This document shows positions 25,201-36,642 of a stretch of 64,000 bases of DNA, one piece after another. Below the pieces are notes generated by a model that ran no database searches, had not been told where the DNA came from, and saw only the letters and a list, made by a program, of their open reading frames with translations. Made by a program: the position numbers and the translations under genes. Position 1 is the first letter of the stretch, and each line of letters opens with the position of its first letter. The stretch lies in NCBI GenBank assembly GCA_963281155.1, contig CAUJLY010000004.1, forward strand, positions 558,001-622,000, given 5' to 3'. The stretch comes from Rhabditophanes sp. KR3021 (Eukaryota; Nematoda; Chromadorea; Rhabditida; Alloionematidae).

Positions 25201-27374
25201 TTATATTTAGTTTGTCTGAATGGTAATTTTCTTTTTCTTCTTCTTTTTTCCCAACATCTCCCCCATGGACGGCCTCTTTTTAATGGGCACCAGGAAACAA
25301 AAATAACCTTCTCAATATTTGTAATGTGTGAGGGCCCTTTAATATAAACTACACAATATTTATACAAACTTCATATCAAACAGAATTTAGGGGAAATGAT
25401 TATTACACACAAAATATAACGCATTATAATACATGACTATTAATGTACATACAATTTTTATTAAAATATTTCTTTCTTTTTATCATTCACCAAAATTGAA
25501 TAGAAAAATTGTTTAGAAAAAGAGGACCAAAGTGTCTTGATGCAATTTAACAAAAATATACACATACATACAAACATATATATGAATATATATTCATTCT
25601 CTTTAAATTTTATTCATAAAGAATTGGACAAGAGAGGTTTGGATGTGGCGCGGTCTTAAGGCCACTTTTTAACATCTCTTAAACAACATGTATAAATATA
25701 TATATACACATACTTTTATAAATACACATTTACATTCATCCTCTCCTGGCCTGGCCAAACAACAAGAAAGTGGTCCAGGAGACCAACACTTATTCACTCA
25801 CTTTTCTCGAACAGACACCACAAAAAATAAATTTAAATACAAACAACATCCAAAAAATGATTGTGTACAAAAACATAAGGTAACTGCTTACAAAAGCATC
25901 GAGTAACTGCATGCCAAATAAATCATCTGCGTGGAAAGTAATTGGCCATAAATTATAAATGAATCCCAATATATTCAAAAGATCCCATACTATTTAAATA
26001 TTAAAAAATACAAATTTGGACGGCTTTAAGTATATATGGAAGTGTATTATTATGTCAGTAGTCACTTTTGCACACTTATTTGGAGTCTGAGTCAGCAGCT
26101 AACTAAAAGGAGCCGTTGTGTTGTCTACATCTACCCACTTTCCATCCATATCTTTTGAGAACAAAAAAATAAATGTTTCTCCTTTTCTTTTTTTATATCG
26201 TAGATATATCTAGAGATGTTAATGGTCTTTAAGAAGGGTGGTGGATAGTATGGTTGAGGAACGGACGTGTGTCATGTTCCATCGACTTGTCATTTAATAC
26301 ACTTGTAGGGATGAATATATATTATATTTAGATATATAGAATACATACACAATCCGAGTAAAAAGCTCTTTGAGGGTCTTTTGAAATAGGATCCACTTTT
26401 TTGTTACTAAAAAAGAAGGCGATATATCATGGTTGGTGATATAAATAAAAATACTACTACATCAACACAAAAAAGCTTCTCTTTTAGTTAGGAAAGAAGA
26501 AAGAAAGTGTGGGCAAAGGGAGGCGATGCCTAATTGGGAGAAAATTGTCTTTTCTATTTTTATATGGTCATGCCATAAGAGTTAACTTTTACACTCAACA
26601 CCACAACCAATTAAACTCCTATTATGAGAAGTCAATCAAATCGGAGAAGATCAAAAATATTTAATTTAAAAGCTGACTGCACAATTAAACTAAATTATTT
26701 ATATCTGAAGTAATATACAATATTCACATTCATTTAGTTTCTTCCCACTTTCTATAAAAATAAACTTTTTTGGGCGAATGTTGTGTCACTAATTAGAAGT
26801 CACATTTAATTCGTTTTATGTGTGTGTATTATTCATACCCAATTCCAAGTAATACCTATTTTTTTAACAAATAATTTGTGAATAAACAAATTACCAAAAA
26901 AAGGAAATTGTCCCATTCAAAGGATGGATGTACTATAAATACAATGAAAACAATATGACATTTAATTGTTACATTTGTTTGGAAAGAAAAAATGCACTTA
27001 ATAAAGTATTTTTTGTTTGTTTACAAAAAAGGAGTGGGATACCCAGTTGATGTTAAAGATCAAATTATTAATAAGTCGGCATAATAAATTAAAAATTGTG
27101 ACTGTGCCGATTTTGTCTTTGCCAAAACAACTCTGAATTAAGTATTCAGAATACACAAATACATAATACAATCTGTCATCCTCAATTATTCAAACAAAAA
27201 AATAAATTCATTGAAGGGAGTCTTTTTATTTTCTTCTCTTGTTTACGCAATCATATCATCACCAATCATTTATTATTTCGATGACTGGATCTTTTTTTAG
27301 ACTGGACCTAGACGAATATGTAGAATTTATGTGATAAACGGATGTGGATAAAAATGTAGTTATGCGGCTGATAT
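22202..27374. other. 5 kb gene-poor stretch upstream of DGK
   Basis: AT-rich sequence with short microsatellites (for example GT repeats near 25028). Only short frames occur, none with a recognisable domain. One exon-like piece on the minus strand at about 24489-24535 has a good acceptor (TTTAG) and donor (GTATGT) around EIVPSLKIHDEDGDHW, but no partner exon was found. The region probably contains DGK upstream regulatory sequence and possibly untranslated first exons. Confidence 0.45.
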
Positions 27375-29188
27375 TTATTTACAGATGGCTCCGTGGATCA
27401 GATGCCTTTCGATGAGGTCGACGGTATTGTTGCAGGCTTTGAAGAATGGCCACCCAAGATCATTGAAGGTCTTTTTGAATCTCCTTAAAAAGATTATAGC
27501 CACATATCATATTACTACATTGTCATTTAGTTTAATGAACTTACCACTTTGAGAAAAACCTCCTTTTACAGTTAACTCCATCTTCATTCATCTCAATCAA
27601 GGCATAATCATACAAGAGTGTATGCGTTGGATAATTCCGATTCGTGTAATTAGAAGTCAACTGGGAAGCAATCGTCAAGATGCCATCATCAGTCACAATC
27701 CTAGCCTGCCACGGTCCAGCCAACTCTCTAAAAAAGCCCACCTTCCCAGGGTTATCTTCATACACAGACTTACACCCAACCTCTGCCCTATCTCTCCCAT
27801 CCCCATCCCTTGCCATCCACAAAAACCATGGCAATGAAGCAGGCCTTAAGATGGGGTAGATAGTTTTTTCGGAATGATTGACTTGCAAGCAAAATTGACT
27901 TATTTCCGGGATTGATGTAGAAGTTCCGATGGCGTGGACTGATGCAAGGAGTGAAAAGTTCATGACTATCAATGTCAACGCTAATAATAAGGAAAATGCC
28001 AAGTTTATGTAGTGGTAGATAAATGTGGCCAGATTTATGAATGTCTTGGAGCATCTATGTCGGTGTGAAAGACTGTTTTTGAGGCAAAAGTAGTGGTTGA
28101 TTAATGGGGCAAAGAAGGTTATTACATAGGAAAGGTAAAGGATAAGTGTTAACAGGATGCATAATAGTATTTTGAGAAGTTTTTTGAAAGTAGACGTCAT
28201 CTTGACATATAAAAAGCCAAAGATATTTCCGCATTGAATTAACAACTTTCTTGATACTGATCCTTCCATATCACTGTATCTTTCGTACCAATAAATTATC
28301 TGATCATTGTACTTTTTGTCTTTTCTATAGTATACTTTGTTGACGGAAAAACGTATAGGCCACGATTCGTCAAACTCTTGTAGTTTTTGGAGTGTAGAAT
28401 AATTTCTACTAATTAGGTCTTGAATGTGACTCCATGGAGTCCATCTTTTTACTGGCGTCGAAACTTTTCTGTCTCTGTTCTTTCCAATCATAAGGTTATT
28501 GTAGGCAAAGTATAGCATTAGCAATCTCCAGGACAAGCTAATTAGCAGAGTAAATGTACTTATAGTCAAAGACCAATGCCAAGTCTACAAACAAAAAGAA
28601 GGCAAATATGATTGAAAATATGGGACCCTAACTTACATCAGGCCCTGAACATCGACAAGCCGTCAACAAAAAAAAATTAATAAATGTAACTGGTAAGTCA
28701 TGTAACAATACAATCAAACAAGCAACTCTGAAATTATTAAAAGCATGAATCCATTCCATGAAAGCTTCACATATAAGGGCAAATCCACTCCGATAAGGGG
28801 CAACATGAACTCTCTGGGCAAATGCATTCTCCACACAAAGCATCTAAATGGAGTTAGGTGTGTGGAATTTAGTTGGACTTACCATCAACAAAGCCGTCAA
28901 CATAGTTCCCGCCACCACACTTGAGGTCAAAGAAACAACTACCCACGTTTCTAATGGAAATGAAGTAACATAGCCCCTCAAGACACAATACACATGAAAC
29001 CAATCGCAAAAACATCTTGAAGAATAAATTACAAATGAAAAAGCATACAATGTATGCATTGTCCTTGAATCTAAATTGGGCGAAGTAGGCGATTGCATGG
29101 CGAAGCCACTTTTGTACAGAGTATTCATCAGGGATAAAATATTGGTATTTGTGATTGTAGTAGTAGTTGATCTCGAATACGTAGACAT
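27375..29188 (-). CDS. Multi-pass membrane protein, family not recognised
   Basis: Four exons (28883-29188, 28637-28843, 27545-28584, 27375-27483) join in phase to about 553 residues. The first half has about six hydrophobic spans, including SSVVAGTMLTALLMML, ACLIVLLHDLPVTFINFFLL and STFTLLISLSWRLLMLYFAY. A basic cytoplasm-like segment follows, then two or three more spans (residues 305-400), and finally a Cys- and Asn-containing domain with NHS and NYT glycosylation sequons. The arrangement suggests a surface or organelle membrane protein, perhaps a channel or scramblase-like protein, but no diagnostic motif was recognised. The start is the ATG at 29188, preceded by AT-rich promoter-like sequence. 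Confidence 0.6.
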
Positions 29189-29629
29189 GTTGATTTTGTT
29201 GTTTATAAAGTAGCAAGTATATAATAAAAAGCAGCAAAAGTTGAAAGAAGATACAAATAAGTATAGTTTAAAGAAGGCAGCGTTTGATGGATGTCGTCAA
29301 TGGTATATATTGAAGATATTCATGCAACATTTCCTACCAGTCGCAGTCATTAACTAGGCATTGTCCTGATATCTATCTCGGACACATAAAAAGAGATTAA
29401 CTAATATTATTATTGTGACGACAACAAAAAAATAAAGTCATTTGGTCGCATATCAAAACAATTTGTGGTAGTCCCACAAAATATTAACTAATCCCATTTC
29501 CTTGTTATTTATACAACGAAAAGCAGTTAAATTTAATTTGGAAAAATTTATTATTAAAAAGACATTGTGTAAATGTACACTATAATTTATAAATCAGATA
29601 TAAATAAAAGAGAAGTATAATGATATTAT
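29189..29629. other. Intergenic spacer
   Basis: Separates two minus-strand genes and must hold the promoter of the membrane-protein gene and the 3' end of CDC7. Nothing specific is visible. Confidence 0.4.
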
Positions 29630-30933
29630 TTATTTACAGTTTAGTTCGGCGAGTTCATTTTCTAAGAATGATAACAGTTCAGAGGCTGAGAATCTTTTTG
29701 CGGGATGTGGGTGTAGTGTGAAATCAAGGACACGGCAGACGATTTGCTCGTAAATTGACGAGTATTGGTCAACACAAACAGGTCCTTCCTCGCAAATGCA
29801 AAAACCATTGGCATTCTCAAAAATTAAAGTTTGACAGTGCTTGCAATGAGTTGAAGCAAACTCACGAAACTGGCCCTTTGTTTGGAGGTTCAAAGACTTC
29901 TGCAGTCTATAAAAGCTCTTTTTTGGGTAAATCTTATCATACATTAAATTGACGTTCCAGGACTTAGCAGCTTCACTCATTTCATTGCTTCCTAAGATTG
30001 TTCCATACTGATAAATCCCTTCGAATTCATTGTCATATCTAAAGACAGAAGGCAATCTACACATCAAACTCAAAACTGTTGCACCAGCTGACCAAATATC
30101 TAGTTTTGTGGTTTGATCTAGACACATTAGCATAGTTTCCGGAGCTCTATACCCATTTGTGCCGGACTTGCAATAACTGAATTTGGGAGCGCTTTCACAC
30201 CTTTTGCAGGACATTGGCTTGCCAGAGCAATTGCATCTTTGGGTAACTGACTTGGAGAAGACTGGTTCTCTTCCCTTTGCTATGAGCAATTCTTCCTCAT
30301 CCTCATCTATCTCCATTTTCTGAAAAGAATACCGTTTTTGGGACCCAACAAATGCTCTTACCTCAGCTTGATTTTCTCTATTATTCAGAATATTTGGTTC
30401 TTTCTTCTCATAAAACGTCGACAACCCAAAATCAACCAAAAGATACTTTCTTTTGTTCCTGTTATAAAGTATATTCCCTGGCTTGACATCTCTGTGAATG
30501 ACATTACGGGCATGCAAATATTCCAAAGCAATAAACACATTCTTAGCATAATCCAATATATCTTCGTGTGTCATGTCGTAAATGACTGACATCAATTCAT
30601 CATGTTCCATATAATTAATGATTGTATAAAACTGAGTCTTGTGTCGAAAGACGCCGAATGGTTCTGGCAAATTACAAGTACCATTACAAACTTTTAACAC
30701 CCTCGTCTCAGCTCTGACTGAATGTGGTAGGGAAGTTGCTGTTGAATATTTCAACGCATACTCACGCTTGTCTTTTTTGTTCCTAATATGCCAGACACTT
30801 CCGAATGAACCTGTAAGGTTGTTTATTTGGTGGGTGCTATTAATTTACCTGATCCCAGAAGCTTTATGGTGTCGAAGGCATTGTGTACTTCGGGAATGTG
30901 TTTGGGGTGGTCTTCTTGGCCAGTTATAGTCAT
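29630..30933 (-). CDS. CDC7: CDC7 (DDK) protein kinase
   Basis: The catalytic subunit of Dbf4-dependent kinase fires replication origins by phosphorylating MCM helicase. Three exons (30849-30933, 30362-30810, 29630-30319) give about 407 residues. Kinase features: glycine loop GSGSFGSVW at about 27-35, YALKYS lysine, HRDVKPGNILY catalytic loop, VDFGLS (DFG), and GTNGYRAPE before the APE motif. CDC7 is recognised by the large insertion between DFG and APE that carries the RCNCSGKPMSCKRC cysteine cluster, by TTKLDIWSAG, and by a second Cys-containing insert late in the C-lobe. The second intron is only 42 bp, in frame and free of stops, so retention would add 14 residues. Human CDC7 is larger (574 residues) mainly through longer inserts. 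Confidence 0.88.
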
Positions 30934-31177
30934 TTGGAAGTTAGTTATATCAATGAACAAGGATAGTTAGTTTAGGTAAGTAGTAGTTTCTGAATGCTCA
31001 ACATTAGTGGGGAACATCTTGAGAGGAAGTTTTGGGAGGGCGTTCTTTTGTGGGGAAAGGCTGTGTTAATTGGGATGGTTGATTAATTGATTTAAAAAAT
31101 CAGATATTTAAAAGATTTTTAATTGATAGAAATGATCCTTAATTTTATAATTACCAATTCATAAAAAAATACAAAGA

Positions 31178-31387
31178 ATGACAGTTAAATTTCAATCAAA
31201 GTGTTGTATCATTTTTTTATTATTGTTATTTTGTCTTAATGGACACAAATCTCCTTATTCCAATCAACGAAAATCCCTGCTATCACCAAATAATTATGCA
31301 TTCTTTCAAAACGAAAAAGTTAGTGCTGATACTGGATGTGATGAATCTGATCAATGTGGTTATGGTTTTACAATATCACAAAATTAG
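31178..31387 (+). CDS. Small secreted protein, unknown
   Basis: A 69-codon frame with a strong signal sequence (CCIIFLLLLFCLNGHKSPYS region, residues 9-28). A short mature part follows, with one possible dibasic site (RK) and two cysteines in GCDESDQCGYGF. It lies divergently 244 bp from CDC7. It could be a neuropeptide-like or antimicrobial-like precursor; nothing diagnostic is present and no splice continuation was seen. Confidence 0.4.
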   Translation: MTVKFQSKCCIIFLLLLFCLNGHKSPYSNQRKSLLSPNNYAFFQNEKVSADTGCDESDQCGYGFTISQN

Positions 31388-31660
31388 TCTGACGCGAAGC
31401 TAATAAACCTAAAAATGTTGAATCGAACCAAAGAATAAGCGAAATGAGTGGAAAAATTCACATACTATTACATTATTAATCTTAAATTATGATAATTACG
31501 TACGTCCTCTAACTAAAGATACTGTCTGCTTATGCCACTTAATTGAGGCGTATATAAAATATAAGTAAGCGATGATAATACTTATACACATGTATTTTAG
31601 CTATTGACTACTGGTTTTAAAGACAAATTACATACAATTTATTTAAAAAATTAGTTGAAA

Positions 31661-31985
31661 TTAAATGAGAATAGATAGATGTTTTCTTAATTCCCTAACA
31701 TCTTTATTGGCCACCTTCATTTTATTAGAATTATCAATGATTTGTTGTGGAAACAACAGACAATATGGACCACAATCATTAACATCTAGTTTGACACCTA
31801 ATAATTTCTTTTTAATGGACTCCAATGTATCGAATGAGACAATAGTTTTCTTATCATGGTCGAGTAATAGTAAAGACCAATGGTTATCAAAATCTAAGCC
31901 ACCAGTATTGCCAATTAAGATAATTTTGTTAAATATTTTATCAAAATTCCCTTCCAACCATTTTGAAATGCCTCTTTTTCTCGAA
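31661..31985 (-). pseudogene. SENP8/Ulp1-type protease remnant (C-terminal half)
   Basis: A frame of about 100 residues contains DNHWSLLLLDHDKK, SFDTLE and NDCGPYCLLFPQQIID. These match the catalytic His, Asp and Cys blocks (HWSLL, YDS, DCGMYV) of SENP8/NEDP1 deneddylase. The N-terminal half of the C48 fold is missing. Upstream the frame meets a stop (TAA near 31990) with no in-frame ATG, and no good acceptor or upstream exon was found. It is probably a truncated gene copy; a cryptic spliced gene is the alternative. Confidence 0.55.
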
Positions 31986-32387
31986 GGTTTTTAAAGTCTC
32001 TAAACATTAAACTGGTAAAAAGGCATAAATAATCAAACCATACTATCCTACAAAAATAATTTGATGATTTTAAAATTGGTGTTGCATATCAACTAAATTA
32101 AGCTTATTATGTTGGTGTCATATGTTAACTCAATTTTGCAATGAATGTACAAAAGGACATTTGATTAATTCCAGATTCGTTGTAATGAGTTTAAGAGAGT
32201 CAAAAAAAGATTTGCATTAATGAAAGCTCATTTTAATTTTTCTACAACTTGATATATTTAGTAATTTTAATTTTCTACTCAAAAATAATGGTTTGAAAAT
32301 GATTTACTTTTATTTGATTAAAAATTGAATATTATACGTATATATATTTGTTGATTAGATATTTATATTGAGGATAAAAAGAAGAGG

Positions 32388-34783
32388 TTAATTAGAGCCA
32401 ACATTGAGCATGACTGAAAGAAGTCTGAAATAATCACCACTACAAGTTTTTTGAAGCCATAACATTGGTGACTGGTTATATTTTCTTGTATATTCTTCAA
32501 CGATATCTTGAAGGTCAATCTGCAATCAGTGATATATTAAAAGTTTGTTCTTATAAACTTACTTCCGACCGCATCACAACAATACGAATAATAGCAAAAT
32601 GGTCTGCTCGACTTCCAGAAATGGCTTCGTGAAGTCGGTCTGCAAAATAAAGTTGGATGTTTCTTGAAATTTTAATTATCAACAAAATCATACTTCTTAT
32701 GTCTGGGTGCATGTTTTTGGTCTTTCTTACCAAAGCTTCAAATTCTTTGCCGTTTTCTTTTTTCAAATCATAAGTATCAATCATTTCACGGATTGTTGCA
32801 AATGAAGGTTGAACAAAGAATCGAGTGAATAAATCTACTGAACGACCGATTTCATCAAAGAAATTATTATTATCAGTCATTATTCTGAGATTTTCACTAA
32901 CTGTGTCGCTGTTGATAAAATCTTCGTCATCTCTTTGCTTGTAATAAAGGGCTTTTAAAAATTGTCCAAACAATCCTTCAACCTTAAGTCCAAGATCTTT
33001 TTCCAAATTTCTCTTAGTCACAAAAGTGTAGGTGTCTTGAAGGAATGTTAAATAAATAATGTATGTTAAAGTGTACATTTTAAATTAGCTAAATACCAAG
33101 CTTTTTTTTAAATATGAGTTACTTTCAAAGTTGCTGCCATTATTAATGTATTTATACTGTTATTCAACTTGTGAACACTGCTAGTTACTAGTTTCTATTT
33201 TAGTGTGAAATATTCCTCAAACTGAGTTAATCTATCAAACAAACCGGTGTCAGAAGCGATGTTAATAGCGAGATCAGAAAAGTCTTAAAAGAAACAAGGA
33301 TGGGGTGGCAATAACTTTTGGCATAGACCGTTATTCTATGAAGACAGTAGAAAAAAAACCACCTATTGTTGAGAAGGTGTCGTTGTATGTAGGAAGAATG
33401 ATACAGCACGTCTGGTTAGCTTATTTCAAAGAACTGATGAGTCCAGTTTGACTGACAAAGAAAAACCTACGCTGATCAGAAATGCGATCGACAATGCAAA
33501 ATTCCGGATGAAATTGAAAAATTGAAGATAATGGGAAAATGTTAGCGAAATCTGAATTCAGATTATAACTCAACAAAGTTAAAGCATTGCCTAATAGAGC
33601 CGACCTTAAAGGGTCAGATCGCCAACCGTGATCATGACAAATGCACCATGCCTGATGTCTACCTACTCGATCGTGACAATGTATGGAGTGGTGTAGATAT
33701 TTTGACTAAAAGGACATTCGGTCTTAATATGACTACAGAAGATTAATTATAATAAGATATTGTGATTCCCTCTTTTGGTTTTTATAACCATTGTGATTCC
33801 CTCATTTGACTTTAATAAATATTTGATTTCCTCGTTTGACTTGAATAAACAGCTTACCTTGGATGACATTCAATTGCTGTATAAATAATTTATAACTTTT
33901 TTTAAATTTATTCAAAAACTTACACTATTGGTGGTGGTGCAAGCTATTTCTACGGAAACCATCTTGTCTTCAGCTTTATTGGAAAAGGAGTCAACGAGAA
34001 GGTTGGTTGAGTAGACGTGCGTTGGCTTGAGTAAAGCGATACATAAGTCCATGAAGAATCCGCCGATTTCTTCCTGGATGTCGGTGATAAGGTCTCTTTG
34101 GTACATACTCTCGTAAGCCTTACAAATTTGTTGTCTTTGGTAGTTGGTGTGACAAAAGATTGAATGGATGATGGATTTGTCGTCGGTAGTGATTCCTACC
34201 AGGGCTTTCCTCAGGATCTTAGCAACTTCCTCGGGATGGAAGTCAGGTGTAGCTGCTCCTGAAACAGTTCCTCGGATCTCGTCGCTCTAATAAATAACTA
34301 ACAAGCAATACAAATATTAACAAACCTGTGATTCGTACATTCTATACATAAGCGGCATATTCAAGCGTGCCCTGCGTCCTTCAACTGAATTATGCTTAGA
34401 CAAGGATCTATGTGTGTTAACCTGAATAGTAGGAAGATTGTCAATCTATAAACAAAAATATAAATAAACTTTGGCAAATGTTTTTAGAGGGTGTCTTGAC
34501 CATGTGCTTTGACAAAATAATAAATAGTTAATGAAGTCAAAGCATGACATACCGTAGAAGGCAAAGATTAAAGAACTTTGGCAAAACAATTTTTGTACAC
34601 TCATAAACTTTAATACCACTTAAAGCTTTGCCACCTATATATGCACAAAAAGGGGCCTCTTTCGATAAACAAAGTATTATATACTATAATACGCTATTAT
34701 ACACTTACCTTAATTGTTGTTGCTGTAGAATTACCTAGTAAGCCTTCTGAATCAACAGTTCTAGACGATACCTGAGAGCTCAT
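32388..34783 (-). CDS. Annexin, divergent
   Basis: Annexins bind acidic phospholipids in a calcium-dependent way. Five coding exons (34709-34783, 34326-34445, 33926-34286, 32563-33035, 32388-32519) give about 386 residues. A low-complexity N-terminus of about 75 residues precedes four annexin repeats: repeat 1 VAKILRKALVGITTDDKSII, and the last ISGSRADHFAIIRIVVMRSE then DIVEEYTRKYNQ. The canonical calcium loop (GxGTDE) is only approximated in repeat 1 (GITTDD) and looks lost in the others, so binding may be weak. The 0.89 kb intron between exons 3 and 4 carries antisense coding-like debris, and its donor must be A|GTGTAAGT to keep frame. An upstream exon-like piece ends at a donor at 35310, probably 5' UTR. 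Confidence 0.82.
33240..33755 (+). pseudogene. Decayed coding-like insert E, antisense in annexin intron
   Basis: It fills the 0.89 kb intron of the annexin gene on the opposite strand. Frames that look coding include RSDVNSEIRKVLKETRMGW, LVSLFQRTDESSLTDKEKPT and, near the end, KCTMPDVYLLDRDNVWSGVD running to a stop near 33750. Frameshifts separate them. Family not recognised. Confidence 0.4.
33759..33850. repeat. Tandem repeat, about 31 bp, three copies
   Basis: Three diverged copies beginning ATTGTGATTCCCTC or ATTTGATTTCCTCG and ending in a TTTATAA/TAATAAA-like segment. The array directly follows the end of the antisense insert in the annexin intron, so it may mark one end of that insertion. 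Confidence 0.7.
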
Positions 34784-35712
34784 TATGCCGCTTTCAAATG
34801 AAATATTTTTGCGAACTGGTAATGTGGTAGGGACTGGTGGAGTTGGTTCTAAATTTGTTGGTGAAGTATATGAAGAGGTTGTTGTATGTAGCTTCTATAA
34901 AATACAAAAAATATTTTGTTAATAATGATTATAGCCGTTCTTTTTTATAGAAAGCAAAAAAGGGGCAGTTATTAAAAGGATGTTTTTTGTGAATAATAAT
35001 GTTACGTACCCTATACATTTAACAAAGCCCATGAAATATCTTTTCCTAGCTAATGTATATCTATTTTTTATGAAACGACTGTTGATGTCTTAATTGAAGA
35101 TGAGCCGGATATGAGATAAGTGATTAGCAAGATAAAGTGATTATGAAAGGAAATTGATGCGTCATAGAACCTTTTGGGGTTGATTAAAAAAATAATGTGA
35201 GGATAAATTGAATTGCATTAAGGTACAAGATTTTTTATATATTTGGTCTGAAATGTGAATAAACAAAAAATTAGTTCCATTCCACCTTAACAAACAACAA
35301 AAAAACTTACAGAACAAGACTTCTGGCTAATGAATTATATAGTTAATATAAATGCGTTATAAAGACAATTTCCATATACACAAGTGAAGTTTAATTAAAA
35401 TGAATATATCTAAAGATGAGTTTAAAAGGCTTTCTCATCATGAAAGGATTCATTTTGCCGCACTATGTGTATGTAAGGATAATTTTTTTAATTCGTTATT
35501 GACGTAAATACATGCCATTATTAAATGGAAATGGTAAAGCTATATAAACATCCACGTACACACAGGATTAAGGGTACAAAAGTTTATGGGAAGTAAGTTA
35601 TTATTGTACTTTAAATTACTTTAACATTTTAAAGAGGTGAATAAATTTATTATAAAACTAATAACAACAACAATTTATAGAATATATAGTATTTATAGAA
35701 TTAAGTGACCAT
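34784..35712. other. Annexin upstream region
   Basis: AT-rich sequence between the annexin start and the 3' end of DTWD1. The frame of annexin exon 1 stays open up to an acceptor near 34893, and a consensus donor (GTAAGT) stands at 35310-35305, so at least one untranslated upstream exon is likely. No other gene is visible. Confidence 0.45.
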
Positions 35713-36470
35713 TTACTTACCTCCATCAATCATCTTCTTGTCATTAGGTTTCTTCCTGTTTTCCGGATAAAAACTGTCATCTACCATAGATCGGAAATAG
35801 TAAAACCAAAACAACAAGTCGTCCAAATGGCCCTCATAAGTTTGGTCTATATGTTGAGCTTGCCATACCTCTTTGTTAGCGTAGTAGATAGCTTCTATTG
35901 TAGCCAAGAATTCATCCGAGTAGTTGTGCTGACTTCTCCAGTAATCCGTCTTGTATTGTTTCATTGAGACGTGTGGAACTTTATTCAATTGCTTAATATT
36001 CCGCAAAGAACCTACTTGAAGCCAAGTTGAGTCAAGGAACACAAGTTTATCAATTTTCCCATGCTTTTCAACATACTCATTGATTGGGATAGCTCTTTTA
36101 CTGGGAAAAACAATTACAATGTTACCCCCATTCTTTAATTCTTCATTATAATCTGGACAGTGAAGGGGTTCAAAAATCCTCGTATCCCCTCCAGCCAGCA
36201 GTTTGCAATGGATAGCAGTACTCTTTCCATTTCTTTCCCTTGGATGTTTAATGATATCCACTTTAACAGGTAGCTAAATGAGGAATATTACAACACATCC
36301 TTTGCAGTCAAATTTACCTGTACTTTGGGCACCATCCTCTCAACATCGCCCACATATCCATGACAATCATAACAAAAATAAAGCCTCTTTTTGTTGCATC
36401 CTGAACATACTATTTTGTCTTTTAAGTGTTGTAAACAATCATAATTAGACAATTTAAACTTGTCTCCCAT
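35713..36470 (-). CDS. DTWD1: DTW-domain protein, tRNA-uridine aminocarboxypropyltransferase
   Basis: DTWD1 installs acp3U on tRNA D-loop uridine using S-adenosylmethionine. Two exons (36318-36470 and 35713-36273, 45 bp intron) give 237 residues. Near the N-terminus CSGCNKKRLYFCYDC forms the zinc-binding Cys cluster of the family. Then follow DIIKHPRERNGKSTAIHCKL, a phosphate-binding-like PSKRAIPI, the signature FLDSTW (the D-x-T-W motif), PHVSMKQYKTDYWR and LATIEAIYYA. Length and motif order fit human DTWD1. It shares a 172 bp head-to-head promoter with the CtIP homologue. Confidence 0.9.
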
Positions 36471-36642
36471 CTTTGCAGTGGTAATTCGAATTTTTGGAAC
36501 TTTGACTATGGTTGAGTGTGTTTTGACACGATTATACCAGCAAGTTAAGAGAGGCGCGGATCATTTTGAATGTATTTGTAATTACTTTGCCTTTTCATTT
36601 GTATTTATTGTAACTTTATTAGACTAGTGTGTATATTTGTCG
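36471..36642. promoter_or_regulatory. Bidirectional promoter between DTWD1 and CtIP homologue
   Basis: Only 172 bp separates the two start codons, so both genes must be driven from this stretch. It is less AT-rich than its surroundings around 36520-36570. No factor site is claimed. Confidence 0.55.

Noticed and set aside
36637..36642. Two-codon upstream extension of the CtIP homologue
   Set aside because: It would begin at a TTG; the first ATG at 36643 is the sensible start.
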